A stretch of DNA of 64,000 bases. It comes from Chloroflexota bacterium (lineage in GTDB: Bacteria > Chloroflexota > Anaerolineae > Anaerolineales > Villigracilaceae). The notes below the pieces were generated by a model. It was given only the letters and a program-made list of their open reading frames with translations. It ran no database searches and was not told where the DNA came from. Where the stretch lies: contig JACRLB010000021.1 in NCBI GenBank assembly GCA_016235445.1, positions 1 to 64,000 on the forward strand, given 5' to 3'. This document shows positions 24,821 through 32,881 of the stretch, one piece after another (position 1 is the first letter of the stretch; each line of letters opens with the position of its first letter). Made by a program: the position numbers and the translations under genes.

Positions 24821-24874
24821 GGGCAAATTATAACCGCCCTTCGACCGCGCTGAGTTGCTCCCAGAGTGAGGTGA

Positions 24875-24880
24875 TATAAT
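24875..24880 (+). promoter_or_regulatory. TATAAT box directly before scpA (near-leaderless start)
   Basis: A perfect TATAAT ends 9 bases before the scpA ATG and no Shine-Dalgarno sequence is present. Transcription would begin within a few bases of the start codon, giving an almost leaderless mRNA. The -35 region is poor. A similar arrangement precedes the histidine kinase gene. Confidence 0.5.
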
Positions 24881-24889
24881 TCGCGCGCT

Positions 24890-25663
24890 ATGGATAACAT
24901 TTTAGGGCATCAAATTGGCGGTTACAAAGTGCAGACCTCTGTGTACGAGGGACCGCTCGATCTTTTACTTAGCCTGATCGAACGCGCCGAACTGGACATT
25001 ACTGCCATCTCGCTCGCCACTGTGACGGATCAGTATCTATCGTATTTGCACGGGCTGGAACAATTGATGCCCGATGAAATTTCGATGTTCCTTGTCATCG
25101 CCGCGAAGCTGGTGCAGATCAAATCTGAGGCGTTACTGCCGCGCCCGCCTGAGCGCGAACCCGGCGAAGAAGACCCAGGCACGGAATTGATTGACCAGCT
25201 CAAACTTTACAAACGCTACAAGGAAATTGCGGGCTGGCTGGTGGAACGGCAGGAAAATAACCTGCGCACTTACCTGCGCGTTGCCCCGCCGCCCAAAGTG
25301 GAAGCCAGGCTCGATCTTTCCAATTTAACTCTGGAAGGTTTGCTCGCCGCCGCCGAATCAGGGTTCTCGAAAGGCAAAGAGAAGAAACCGCTCGGCGTCA
25401 TCATTAGCGCACCGCGCGTGACCATCCGCGAGAAGATCGAATACATCACGAAGACGATGAAGCAAATTCAGCGCATGACCTTCAGCGGGTTGATTACGGA
25501 TAAATCCACCCGCATCGAAATTGTGGTGACGTTTTTGGCAATGCTCGAATTGATCAAACGCTATCACATCACCGCGGTTCAAAATGAATTATTTGGAGAA
25601 ATCGAGTTCGAGAAAATGGGCGATTGGAAAGACGACGAAGAGATCGAGATAGAGTTTGAATAG
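24890..25663 (+). CDS. scpA: Segregation and condensation protein A
   Basis: 257 residues. ScpA is the kleisin that bridges SMC heads in the bacterial condensin. Characteristic are [36 protein letters not shown] at the N-terminus, [19 protein letters not shown] and the winged-helix end [27 protein letters not shown]. The C-terminal tail is acidic. scpB, normally adjacent, is not in the window. The leader is extremely short. A perfect terminator follows. Confidence 0.92.
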   Translation: MDNILGHQIGGYKVQTSVYEGPLDLLLSLIERAELDITAISLATVTDQYLSYLHGLEQLMPDEISMFLVIAAKLVQIKSEALLPRPPEREPGEEDPGTELIDQLKLYKRYKEIAGWLVERQENNLRTYLRVAPPPKVEARLDLSNLTLEGLLAAAESGFSKGKEKKPLGVIISAPRVTIREKIEYITKTMKQIQRMTFSGLITDKSTRIEIVVTFLAMLELIKRYHITAVQNELFGEIEFEKMGDWKDDEEIEIEFE

Positions 25664-25692
25664 GGGCAGTAATCAATTGACAGCAATCAGTG

Positions 25693-25724
25693 GCGGGCGG
25701 GACAGGTTGTCCCGCCCGCTTTTT
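25693..25724. terminator. scpA terminator
   Basis: GCGGGCGGGACA (25693-25704) pairs with TGTCCCGCCCGC (25708-25719) and is followed by TTTTT. It separates scpA from the convergent amine oxidase gene. Confidence 0.85.
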
Positions 25725-25753
25725 ATTTGGGAAGATATTTTTAAGACACTCTG

Positions 25754-27181
25754 TTACATCTCTTCAGCCGCGGCCACACCCGTCAGATACGCCCCATGCA
25801 CCGTGCTGGGATATTCTCGTGAAGTCGCTTCCCCCGCAAAATACAAAACATCATCCACAGGCTCGAAGAGCGCATCATAATCGTCACCGCTGGCAAAGGG
25901 TGGAATGTGCGAATACGAGCCAAACGCAAACGGGTCTTTGCCCCAGCGTGTGACGAGAAAGCCTTCGGGTTCTGGAATATCCTCGCCATACATCACGCGC
26001 AAAGCCTGCATCGCGCCCGCAATAATTTCATCATCCGAAAATTCTTCAAGCGCGTATCCCTTTGCGCCGCCGTGAAACGCCAGCAAGACCGGCTCGTTCA
26101 CATACGGCACAAAACTCATCCAGTCTGACCACTCGCCAATTTTTTCTCCGAGGTAGCTAAACCCTTCTAGGCTGTTATCCCAAAACGCTTCTGGAAATTT
26201 CAAATAGACTTTATCGAGGACTCCCATAGCGAGTCGATCCATGGCGGATTGCTTCCACTCTGGAAGCGGCGGCTCGAACTTAACGGACGCCTGCTTCAAC
26301 ACCCCAAGCGGAAGTGTGACGACAGCTTTTTCTCCGCCAAACGCGCCTGACGAAGTTTCCACTTCCACACCATCCGCGCCATAAATGACAGATACCACTT
26401 TTACACCGAGGCGGATATCCAAACCTTGCGCGAGTCCATCTGTGATCTGGTGATAGCCGCCAGGGAAGATGACCTCCTCCCCGCCAAATTCCTCATCCTG
26501 ATCCCACTCCCAAAGGGATAGATGATCTGGGTCTGCGCCCAACTCCAGCGCAAATTCGCCTTGAATAAAATGCTGTAATTTGTGCAGTTCATCGGTTGAA
26601 AGGCTGTGGGGGGCAATCACTTCGTCAAAGGCCTGTTGAAGCGGCATGTCCGTTTCTGTCTCTTCCTGCATGGCGGCAACTTCTTCGTAAATGGATTCAA
26701 ACAGGTCTTTGATCTTAGCATAATCCGAATCGGACATTTCGCTCCCGTCCGAATTAAAGACTACACCGTTCTCCTCGTTTGTGGCAATTGTTTTCGCGCC
26801 GAATTGCCTGGCAAGTTTTGTGATCGGGTTGCCGCTTACGCCATGAATCCAGGAAGCGCCGAGGTCGAGGGGCAGGCCAAGGGATGAGTCTGTCCATGTG
26901 CGGCCACCGATGCGATTGCGCGCTTCGAGGACGATGACGCTCAGGCCTTTGTCTACGAGGGTGCGGGCGGCGGCGAGGCCTGAAATCCCTGCGCCGATGA
27001 CAAGGACTTCGGCATTGCGCACGGATGAATCAGGTTGGGAAATGTCCGTTGGCACAGTGGCAGGTTCCTCGGTCAGGGATGGAGGCGGCTCTTCGATTAA
27101 TCCACAAGATAAGGCTATGGCAGAAGCTGTCCCGATGGATGCGATCCGCAGAAAATCACGTCGGTTGATCTTCTTTTTCAT
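25754..27181 (-). CDS. Tat-exported flavin amine oxidase
   Basis: 475 residues. The N-terminus KKINRRDFLRIASIGTASA is a twin-arginine signal with RRDFLR, and IALSCGLIEE supplies a lipobox Cys, so it may be a Tat-exported lipoprotein. The FAD site is VLVIGAGISGLAAARTLVDKGLSVIVLEARNRIGGRTWT. The C-terminus has LYFAGEATSREYPSTVHGAYLTG, the second FAD-binding motif of monoamine/polyamine oxidases. GGAGAACCC precedes ATG 27181. It probably oxidises an amine outside the cytoplasm to aldehyde, ammonia and peroxide; the substrate is unknown. It overlaps the vanZ gene by 26 bases. Confidence 0.85.
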   Translation of the reverse strand: MKKKINRRDFLRIASIGTASAIALSCGLIEEPPPSLTEEPATVPTDISQPDSSVRNAEVLVIGAGISGLAAARTLVDKGLSVIVLEARNRIGGRTWTDSSLGLPLDLGASWIHGVSGNPITKLARQFGAKTIATNEENGVVFNSDGSEMSDSDYAKIKDLFESIYEEVAAMQEETETDMPLQQAFDEVIAPHSLSTDELHKLQHFIQGEFALELGADPDHLSLWEWDQDEEFGGEEVIFPGGYHQITDGLAQGLDIRLGVKVVSVIYGADGVEVETSSGAFGGEKAVVTLPLGVLKQASVKFEPPLPEWKQSAMDRLAMGVLDKVYLKFPEAFWDNSLEGFSYLGEKIGEWSDWMSFVPYVNEPVLLAFHGGAKGYALEEFSDDEIIAGAMQALRVMYGEDIPEPEGFLVTRWGKDPFAFGSYSHIPPFASGDDYDALFEPVDDVLYFAGEATSREYPSTVHGAYLTGVAAAEEM

Positions 27182-27545
27182 GGGTTCTCCGATAAAAATA
27201 ATGGGATGACAATGCAAACAATGCACCGAGGTTGTCGAAAATCAAAACGTCGGTGAGGGCTGGGTGGCGCCCAGGCACAAAGGACTGGTGGAATTCGTCG
27301 GTGGCGGAATATAACACCGTGAAGAGCCAGGCAAGCCAGTATTGTTTTTTATTCGAGTTGAAGAGGTGAAGATAGGATAGCGCAAGCAAGCCGTACCCGA
27401 CGACGTGAGAGCTTTTTTTGATGAAGTAATCCCAGCCCAAAAAATATGGAAGGTCTTCGCTGGGGCGTGAAGAGAAGGCAAAAATAACCAGCATGACCAA
27501 CAGGGCGGGAAGCCAGCGCGGTACAATGGAAGAAAGTTTTTTCAT
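27156..27545 (-). CDS. VanZ-family membrane protein
   Basis: 129 residues with about four helices. The VanZ signature is visible: IFAFSSRPSEDLP, the KKSSHVVGYGLLALSYLHLF helix and YSATDEFHQSFVPGRHPALTDVLIFDNLGALFAL with conserved DEFHQ and GR. VanZ proteins are linked to teicoplanin resistance but most act in unknown envelope functions. It is divergent from the pab gene with only 11 bases between starts, and its 3' end overlaps the amine oxidase. Confidence 0.85.
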   Translation of the reverse strand: MKKLSSIVPRWLPALLVMLVIFAFSSRPSEDLPYFLGWDYFIKKSSHVVGYGLLALSYLHLFNSNKKQYWLAWLFTVLYSATDEFHQSFVPGRHPALTDVLIFDNLGALFALSSHYFYRRTHEKEDQPT

Positions 27546-27556
27546 GTGAGGTTTCT

Positions 27557-29317
27557 TTGATTGGCGATGTCATTTTGAAGAGCGGCGATGCGTGGCTGGA
27601 ATTTACCCTTCCGCATCGCGTGATTGTAACCGAGAACCTTGATGAGGTTCGCAAAGGCCTGGAGGAAGTGGAAAGGCTGATTGCCGAATACGGCTGGCAC
27701 GCAGCGGGATTTGTCAGCTACGAAGCCGCGCCCGCCTTTGACCCTGCCTTGCAGGTGGTGAAGGCGGAGGGATTTCCACTGGCGTGGTTTGGGTTGTACG
27801 ATGCGCCGCGTGTGCTGAAAACCTGCGAGGTCTATAAAGACTTTGCAGGTTTTGCGCCTTTGAACTGGCAACCCAATGTCGAAAAGGAAATTTACAACAA
27901 CGCAATTCGAGTCGTCAAGGAGCGAATTGCACAGGGGCAGACTTACCAGGTCAATTACACGATGCGGTTGTCAACAGACTCTTTCAGTCAATCGCAGATA
28001 ACAACGGACGCGCTGGGATGGCAGTTGTTCCTGCATCTTGCAAAATCGCAAAATAAATATGCGGCGTTTTTAGACATCGGTAATTGGGAGGTCTGTTCGG
28101 CTTCACCTGAATTATTTTTCAAACTGGACGGGGATAGAATTTTCAGCCGCCCCATGAAAGGGACGGCGAAGCGCGGACGCACGACGCAGGAAGATAAAGA
28201 TCGAAGCGAGTGGCTTCATAATTCAATCAAGAACCGCGCCGAGAATGTAATGATCGTGGATATGGTTCGCAACGACCTGGGGCGAATCGCTGAAATTGGC
28301 AGTGTGCAAGCGCCCGATTTGTTCACGGTGGAAAAATACCCGACGCTTTTTCAAATGACTTCCACGGTGCAGGCAAAAACAAACGCGTCGCTGACTGAAA
28401 TCTTTTCCGCGTTGTTTCCGTGCGCATCCATCACGGGCGCGCCCAAGGTCAGCACGATGCGAATTATTTCGGAACTGGAAACAACCCCGCGCAAGGTTTA
28501 CACAGGCAGTATCGGATATATTTCCCCGAACCGCAAAGCGCAATTCAACGTTGCCATCCGCACCGCGTTGATTGACAAAACAAAACAGCAGGCGGAATAT
28601 GGCGTGGGCGGCGGCATCGTCTGGGACTCGACCAGCGCGGACGAATATAGCGAGGCTTTGCTTAAGTCTCGTGTGTTGACGGAACGCCCAAGTGAATTCT
28701 CACTATTTGAAACCATGTTATGGACTCCGCAGGATGGGTATTATCTGCTGGAGAAACACCTCGAACGAATGCGGGATTCGGCAGAGTATTTTGGGTTTCC
28801 GTATTCAAGAGAATCAATGGAAGAGTTTCTTGATGAACCCGCAAGCGCGTTTGCTTCTCCGCAAAGAGTTAAAGTTTCATTGAGCAGGCTTGGCGGTTTG
28901 GGCAAAGAAGTGATAAGTTTTCAATCTGGGAACAAGCCATACAAAGTTTGCCTGGCAAAAGAGCCTGTCCATTCAGGGGAAGTTTTTCTATATCATAAAA
29001 CAACCCGGCGCGAGGTTTACGATACCGCGTTGATTGTCCATCAAGTTTACAGTGATGTTTTACTGTACAACGAAAGGGATGAATTAACAGAATTCACAAT
29101 TGGCAACCTGGTGGTTGAACTAAAAGGGGAATTATTCACACCGCCCATTTCCTGCGGACTATTGGCCGGAACGTTCAGGGCGCACCTGCTTGAAACAAAC
29201 CAGGTCAAAGAACGAGTCATTCACAAGGATGAGTTAAATACATGTTCGAAAATATTCATGGTCAACTCCCTCAGAAAATGGGTGGATGTTGAAATAACAA
29301 CTCATCTTACACGGTAG
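27557..29317 (+). CDS. pabB: Fused aminodeoxychorismate synthase component I and aminodeoxychorismate lyase
   Basis: 586 residues combining two folate enzymes. Residues about 95-375 are the chorismate-binding domain: QTYQVNYTMRLS, FSRPMKGTAKRGRT, ENVMIVDMVRNDLGRIAEIGSV, CASITGAPKVSTMRIISELE, YTGSIGYISP. Residues about 385-586 are a PLP class IV lyase: FSLFETMLW, LYHKTTRREVYD with the PLP lysine, DELTEFTIGNLV and PPISCGLLAGTFRAHLL. Together they turn chorismate plus glutamine-derived ammonia into p-aminobenzoate; a PabA amidotransferase is still needed. The start is TTG at 27557 with TGAGGT upstream. Fusion order PabB-PabC is known from other bacteria. Confidence 0.9.
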   Translation: MIGDVILKSGDAWLEFTLPHRVIVTENLDEVRKGLEEVERLIAEYGWHAAGFVSYEAAPAFDPALQVVKAEGFPLAWFGLYDAPRVLKTCEVYKDFAGFAPLNWQPNVEKEIYNNAIRVVKERIAQGQTYQVNYTMRLSTDSFSQSQITTDALGWQLFLHLAKSQNKYAAFLDIGNWEVCSASPELFFKLDGDRIFSRPMKGTAKRGRTTQEDKDRSEWLHNSIKNRAENVMIVDMVRNDLGRIAEIGSVQAPDLFTVEKYPTLFQMTSTVQAKTNASLTEIFSALFPCASITGAPKVSTMRIISELETTPRKVYTGSIGYISPNRKAQFNVAIRTALIDKTKQQAEYGVGGGIVWDSTSADEYSEALLKSRVLTERPSEFSLFETMLWTPQDGYYLLEKHLERMRDSAEYFGFPYSRESMEEFLDEPASAFASPQRVKVSLSRLGGLGKEVISFQSGNKPYKVCLAKEPVHSGEVFLYHKTTRREVYDTALIVHQVYSDVLLYNERDELTEFTIGNLVVELKGELFTPPISCGLLAGTFRAHLLETNQVKERVIHKDELNTCSKIFMVNSLRKWVDVEITTHLTR

Positions 29318-29345
29318 GGGCGACCCCATCAGCTTGTTGAAACCG

Positions 29346-29692
29346 TTAGATATCTTGCAGGGAAATATTCACGTAGACTGTGCCATCGCTTCTTCCAGAC
29401 TTGGGCTGGTTTTTTAATTCCCCGTCCCCGCCACGCTGACGATATTCTTCGCATCGCCGTGCATCGGAAATTCAGAGTCACTACAAGAGGGGGAAGCTGT
29501 ATCATCCGAAGACCCAGGCAAGGCCGTGGGAAGATCGTCCGTATCCACTTCGTTAAGCAGGCTTTCGATCTGGTCAACGTCATTGCCGCCGCCCGTCACC
29601 GGCTGGCAGGCAAATGCGGCGAAAACCAAAGCCAGGATCGCTGGGTTATGTACGGAGTTCTTCAAATAAAGTAAAATACCTTTCAGCGGCAT
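29346..29692 (-). pseudogene. Frameshifted small lipoprotein gene
   Basis: A minus-strand frame starts MPLKGILLYLKNSVHNPAIL and has a lipobox (FAAFAC), an acidic linker and PMHGDAKNIVSVAGTGN, then stops. Shifting one base continues into KNQPKSGRSDGTVYVNISLQDI and TAA at 29346, which reads like the natural C-terminus. A short polypurine/G run lies at the switch. I read it as one lipoprotein gene with a frameshift and probably an internal deletion. The rest of the 29318-29836 gap holds only the kinase-operon promoter. A real 93-residue product is an alternative. Confidence 0.4.
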
Positions 29693-29739
29693 CACAGAAT
29701 TTTGTTGCAAGATTCCTTGCAACTGTCATGTTTTTAGAA

Positions 29740-29784
29740 TGGACAGATGAATTATTTATGTTAAAGTAATTCGAGAACATGTTC
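29740..29784 (+). promoter_or_regulatory. Predicted promoter and palindromic operator of the kinase island
   Basis: TGGACA (29740-29745), a 16-base spacer and TAAAGT (29762-29767) give a moderate promoter. GAACATGTTC (29775-29784), a perfect 10-base palindrome, falls at the expected transcription start. It differs from the GAAC-N4-GTTC LexA box by spacing. No other promoter is evident inside the island. Confidence 0.35.
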
Positions 29785-29836
29785 CATCATCGCAGAAATT
29801 AATATCGCACGTTTCCACCTGGGTATTGGGTAATTT

Positions 29837-32800
29837 ATGGAAAATAGCCTTAAATCCATTGCCGGTTTCGAAATTCAAGATACCATTCACGATGCTGTTG
29901 AAGGGGTTATATATAGGGCTGTTGATAAATCGTCAGGCAACCGTGTTTTTATAAAAAAATATTATCCCTCGCTAATATGGTCGGAAGAAGTAATAAATGA
30001 ATTCTTCAACCTGATCAGCTATTTACGTTTCTTCGAGCACGAATACCTCCTGTCCATACTGGATGTTGGCAAGCATGAAAATGCGCCATACGTTGTGTTT
30101 GCAGACGATTCATTCACTCTGTTAAGACATCGCCAGGGTGGGCAGGTCACCCAGAGAGAAACTCTCAATTTTTTATTCAGGGTTGCCGAAGCGCTCGATT
30201 TTCTTCATGCGCAGGAAATCATTCATGGCGGCCTCGATATTAATAATATCGCCCTGGACCCGAATGGGTATCCCCTTCTCTTTGATTTCGGCTTGAGCGG
30301 AGTCTTCAAAAAACTTTTGCTCGAAAACATGGATGACGGTTTTGAAAATCTCTCCATTGCAAGCCTGACATGCGCCTCACCCGAACAGATTTTAGGCCGC
30401 ACACTCACCCGCGCCTCCGATGTCTACACGTTTGGAATTATCGGGTTTCATTACATCTTCGGAAAATTTCCGTTTACCGGAAAATATACGGCCGAAACCG
30501 CGGCAATAATTCTTGAGCGCAATGTCTTGCAAGCCGTAGCTTTACCTGAATCCATATCGTTCGACGTTATCCAATTCCTTCAAAAATGTATTCAAGTGAA
30601 TCCAGAAGAGCGATTTTCAGGCTTTCCGCTCATTCTAAAAACCCTGGAACGGATGAAATCCGGCAATAGGGTTCGTTTTAAATTCGAGAAACGATTCGAA
30701 GTTGAAAAACCCGCCAGAAGCATTCGGGTTTCATTCGTTCCCGTCGGTGTGACCGGACTGATCGCAATCAGTTTGATTGCTATGTTTTATCTATTTATCC
30801 GAAACACCCAGGCATTCCCTCTCTCTATTCGGTCCACTGAAATTACATCGACTTCCACAGAGCCGGCGGCTACACAAACCCAGACCCTTATCCTCGGTGA
30901 AACGCCAGCAGAATCTGCCGCAAGTATACAAAGTTCGCCAACGCCGGTTCAACCGAATATGTACAAACTGGCATTCGAAGGGGAAAAACCTTTAGATGTA
31001 AGCGAAGCCATTTCGCTTGCCAATCTCGGCAACCTTCGAGAAATTTCAAGGCTGGGTTTCGGCAGGCCGGAAGAAGCCGATGTTGCTCCTGATGATGATC
31101 ATATTGCAGTCGCCACTTCGGCGGGCGTTATTATTTTTGAAGGAAATCAACTCCTCAAGTGGATTGACCCGCAGGGCTGGGCCACCAGTGTCCAGTTCTC
31201 CCCGGATGGAGTCACCCTCGCGATAGGGTTGAGGAATGGCGAAATTCAGCTTTGGGATTGGCAAGCCGGAACCAAAACTGCCACCCTGGCTGGTCACACG
31301 AAAAAAATAAACCGCATTCTGTTTTCCCAAAACGGCCTGCTCTATTCTGCCTCCGCTGACCAGAATATTATTGTCTGGAATTTGAATTCAAACCAGGCGA
31401 TTCATCGTATTCCAGCTCATTCCAGGGCCGTGAACGATATCGCGGTAACCAGCGATGCAAGGATTCTCGTCTCCTGTTCAGACGATCAACTCATTCGCGT
31501 TTGGGATCTGGCCTCCGCCAGCAAACTCTACGAACTTAAAAACCCTTATTTTACGGGTTCCATCAAGGCCATTGCCATCTCATCCGACGACGCCTATCTC
31601 GCGGCAGGCGGCGAGTCCGGTTATTTGTATCAATGGAATTTGATCACAACCCAGTTCGGTGCGGATACCAGCCCGCAACGACGAACCGATATTGTCCCTA
31701 TAAAACAAAGGATTTGGAGCCTGGAATATATAAGAAACAACCAGGCATTGCTTGTGGGCGTGGATGATGGAAATGCCATAACATACGATGCCACCCGCCA
31801 GGAATACGGAGGCGTTTCCCTTTCCTTTGAAATCCCCCGTCATTCGCTAAAACTGGTGGAGGTTTTTGGCCCCGAATTTAGTTTTGATTCTTTCTCTGCA
31901 TTCCGCGGAAACAACATAATCTCTGCCAACTGGGATGGGCAAGTCACATTTGAGCAATCCCAATTCGTCAGCGGCATGTACGACCTGCTAGACAGGCTTG
32001 ATTTCTCCCCGGACGGCACAATCCTCGCCGCCGGAGGAAGACGCGGAAGTACACATGTCTGGAATCTGGCAACCAATGAACCGATTTATAAAAACCTGTA
32101 CTTCCTGCCTTTTGGCGATCCCATTTCCCCGGACGGTTCCTCTATTGCCCTGATTGTGCCAAAATCCATACAGACTACCACCGCCGTACTGACCGAGGAA
32201 ATTTATCAAATGAAAATCTTAACCGGCTCCCAGTCTACGAGGGATCTTTCGCAAACCCTTCCTAATGCTAATGTAGGGTATACAAATAATGGAAGCATCT
32301 TCATTGCGGCAAACTTAACAGGCCAAAAAGCCTGGGATTCTTCGAGCGGGAGTGAAACCCGTCTAAATGGATATCCATACACAGGCTGTTGGGTCACTGC
32401 ATCCGCGACCAATATCAAAGACATACTTCAGGTCAACTCCGCGGCGGGTCTGCTCCCGCCAGGGGATGAAGAACATATTAATAGCCTTTGCCCTAAAACC
32501 TATCAACATCGGGGAAGCCATTCCGCTTTCTCGAAAGACTTAACCCTCATGGCCTACCTCGGTTCAAGCGGCCTGCTCGAAGGCTACGATGTAATAAAAA
32601 AATCACCCGCCTGGCCGCCCTACCGATTGGATAATTCCGAGGCAGTGACCGTGCTCGCTGTTTCACCGGAAGGCTCCATGGTCGCCGTAGGAGATACGTC
32701 AGGATTTATCACATTCTTCAATGGCAAAACGGGAGAATTTATCAGCAAAATCGTCGGCAACTTTGGAACACTGTACGCAATCGAATTTTCAGATGACGGA

Positions 32801-32866
32801 AAATTGATATCCACCGCAGGCTCAGACGGAATCGCGCGGATATTTGGCATTGCCGAGATCAAATAA
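29837..32866 (+). CDS. Receptor with degenerate Ser/Thr kinase domain, TM helix and WD40 region (1)
   Basis: 1009 residues. A kinase-fold domain (about 10-275) keeps the ATP lysine in RVFIKKY (K40) and DFG (150-152), but the catalytic loop reads IIHGGLDINNI: HRD has become HGG at 130-132 and the following Lys is Asp. The glycine loop is also lost (IHDAVEGV). It is therefore likely a pseudokinase. One transmembrane helix lies at about 299-321, then a Ser/Thr/Gln linker, then about 620 residues of WD40-type repeats (for example HIAVATSAGVIIFEG and VWDLASASKLYEL), enough for two seven-bladed propellers outside the membrane. First gene of the island. Confidence 0.85.
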   Translation: MENSLKSIAGFEIQDTIHDAVEGVIYRAVDKSSGNRVFIKKYYPSLIWSEEVINEFFNLISYLRFFEHEYLLSILDVGKHENAPYVVFADDSFTLLRHRQGGQVTQRETLNFLFRVAEALDFLHAQEIIHGGLDINNIALDPNGYPLLFDFGLSGVFKKLLLENMDDGFENLSIASLTCASPEQILGRTLTRASDVYTFGIIGFHYIFGKFPFTGKYTAETAAIILERNVLQAVALPESISFDVIQFLQKCIQVNPEERFSGFPLILKTLERMKSGNRVRFKFEKRFEVEKPARSIRVSFVPVGVTGLIAISLIAMFYLFIRNTQAFPLSIRSTEITSTSTEPAATQTQTLILGETPAESAASIQSSPTPVQPNMYKLAFEGEKPLDVSEAISLANLGNLREISRLGFGRPEEADVAPDDDHIAVATSAGVIIFEGNQLLKWIDPQGWATSVQFSPDGVTLAIGLRNGEIQLWDWQAGTKTATLAGHTKKINRILFSQNGLLYSASADQNIIVWNLNSNQAIHRIPAHSRAVNDIAVTSDARILVSCSDDQLIRVWDLASASKLYELKNPYFTGSIKAIAISSDDAYLAAGGESGYLYQWNLITTQFGADTSPQRRTDIVPIKQRIWSLEYIRNNQALLVGVDDGNAITYDATRQEYGGVSLSFEIPRHSLKLVEVFGPEFSFDSFSAFRGNNIISANWDGQVTFEQSQFVSGMYDLLDRLDFSPDGTILAAGGRRGSTHVWNLATNEPIYKNLYFLPFGDPISPDGSSIALIVPKSIQTTTAVLTEEIYQMKILTGSQSTRDLSQTLPNANVGYTNNGSIFIAANLTGQKAWDSSSGSETRLNGYPYTGCWVTASATNIKDILQVNSAAGLLPPGDEEHINSLCPKTYQHRGSHSAFSKDLTLMAYLGSSGLLEGYDVIKKSPAWPPYRLDNSEAVTVLAVSPEGSMVAVGDTSGFITFFNGKTGEFISKIVGNFGTLYAIEFSDDGKLISTAGSDGIARIFGIAEIK

Positions 32867-32881
32867 GAAAACCCACCATCT

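Noticed and set aside
29771-29788. GAACATGTTC as an SOS/LexA box.
   Set aside because: The half-site spacing is two bases, not the four of the Gram-positive-type LexA box; kept only as a generic palindrome.
31000-32860. WD40 repeats as evidence of eukaryotic contamination.
   Set aside because: Gene spacing, operon layout and bacterial-type Ser/Thr kinases indicate a bacterial origin.
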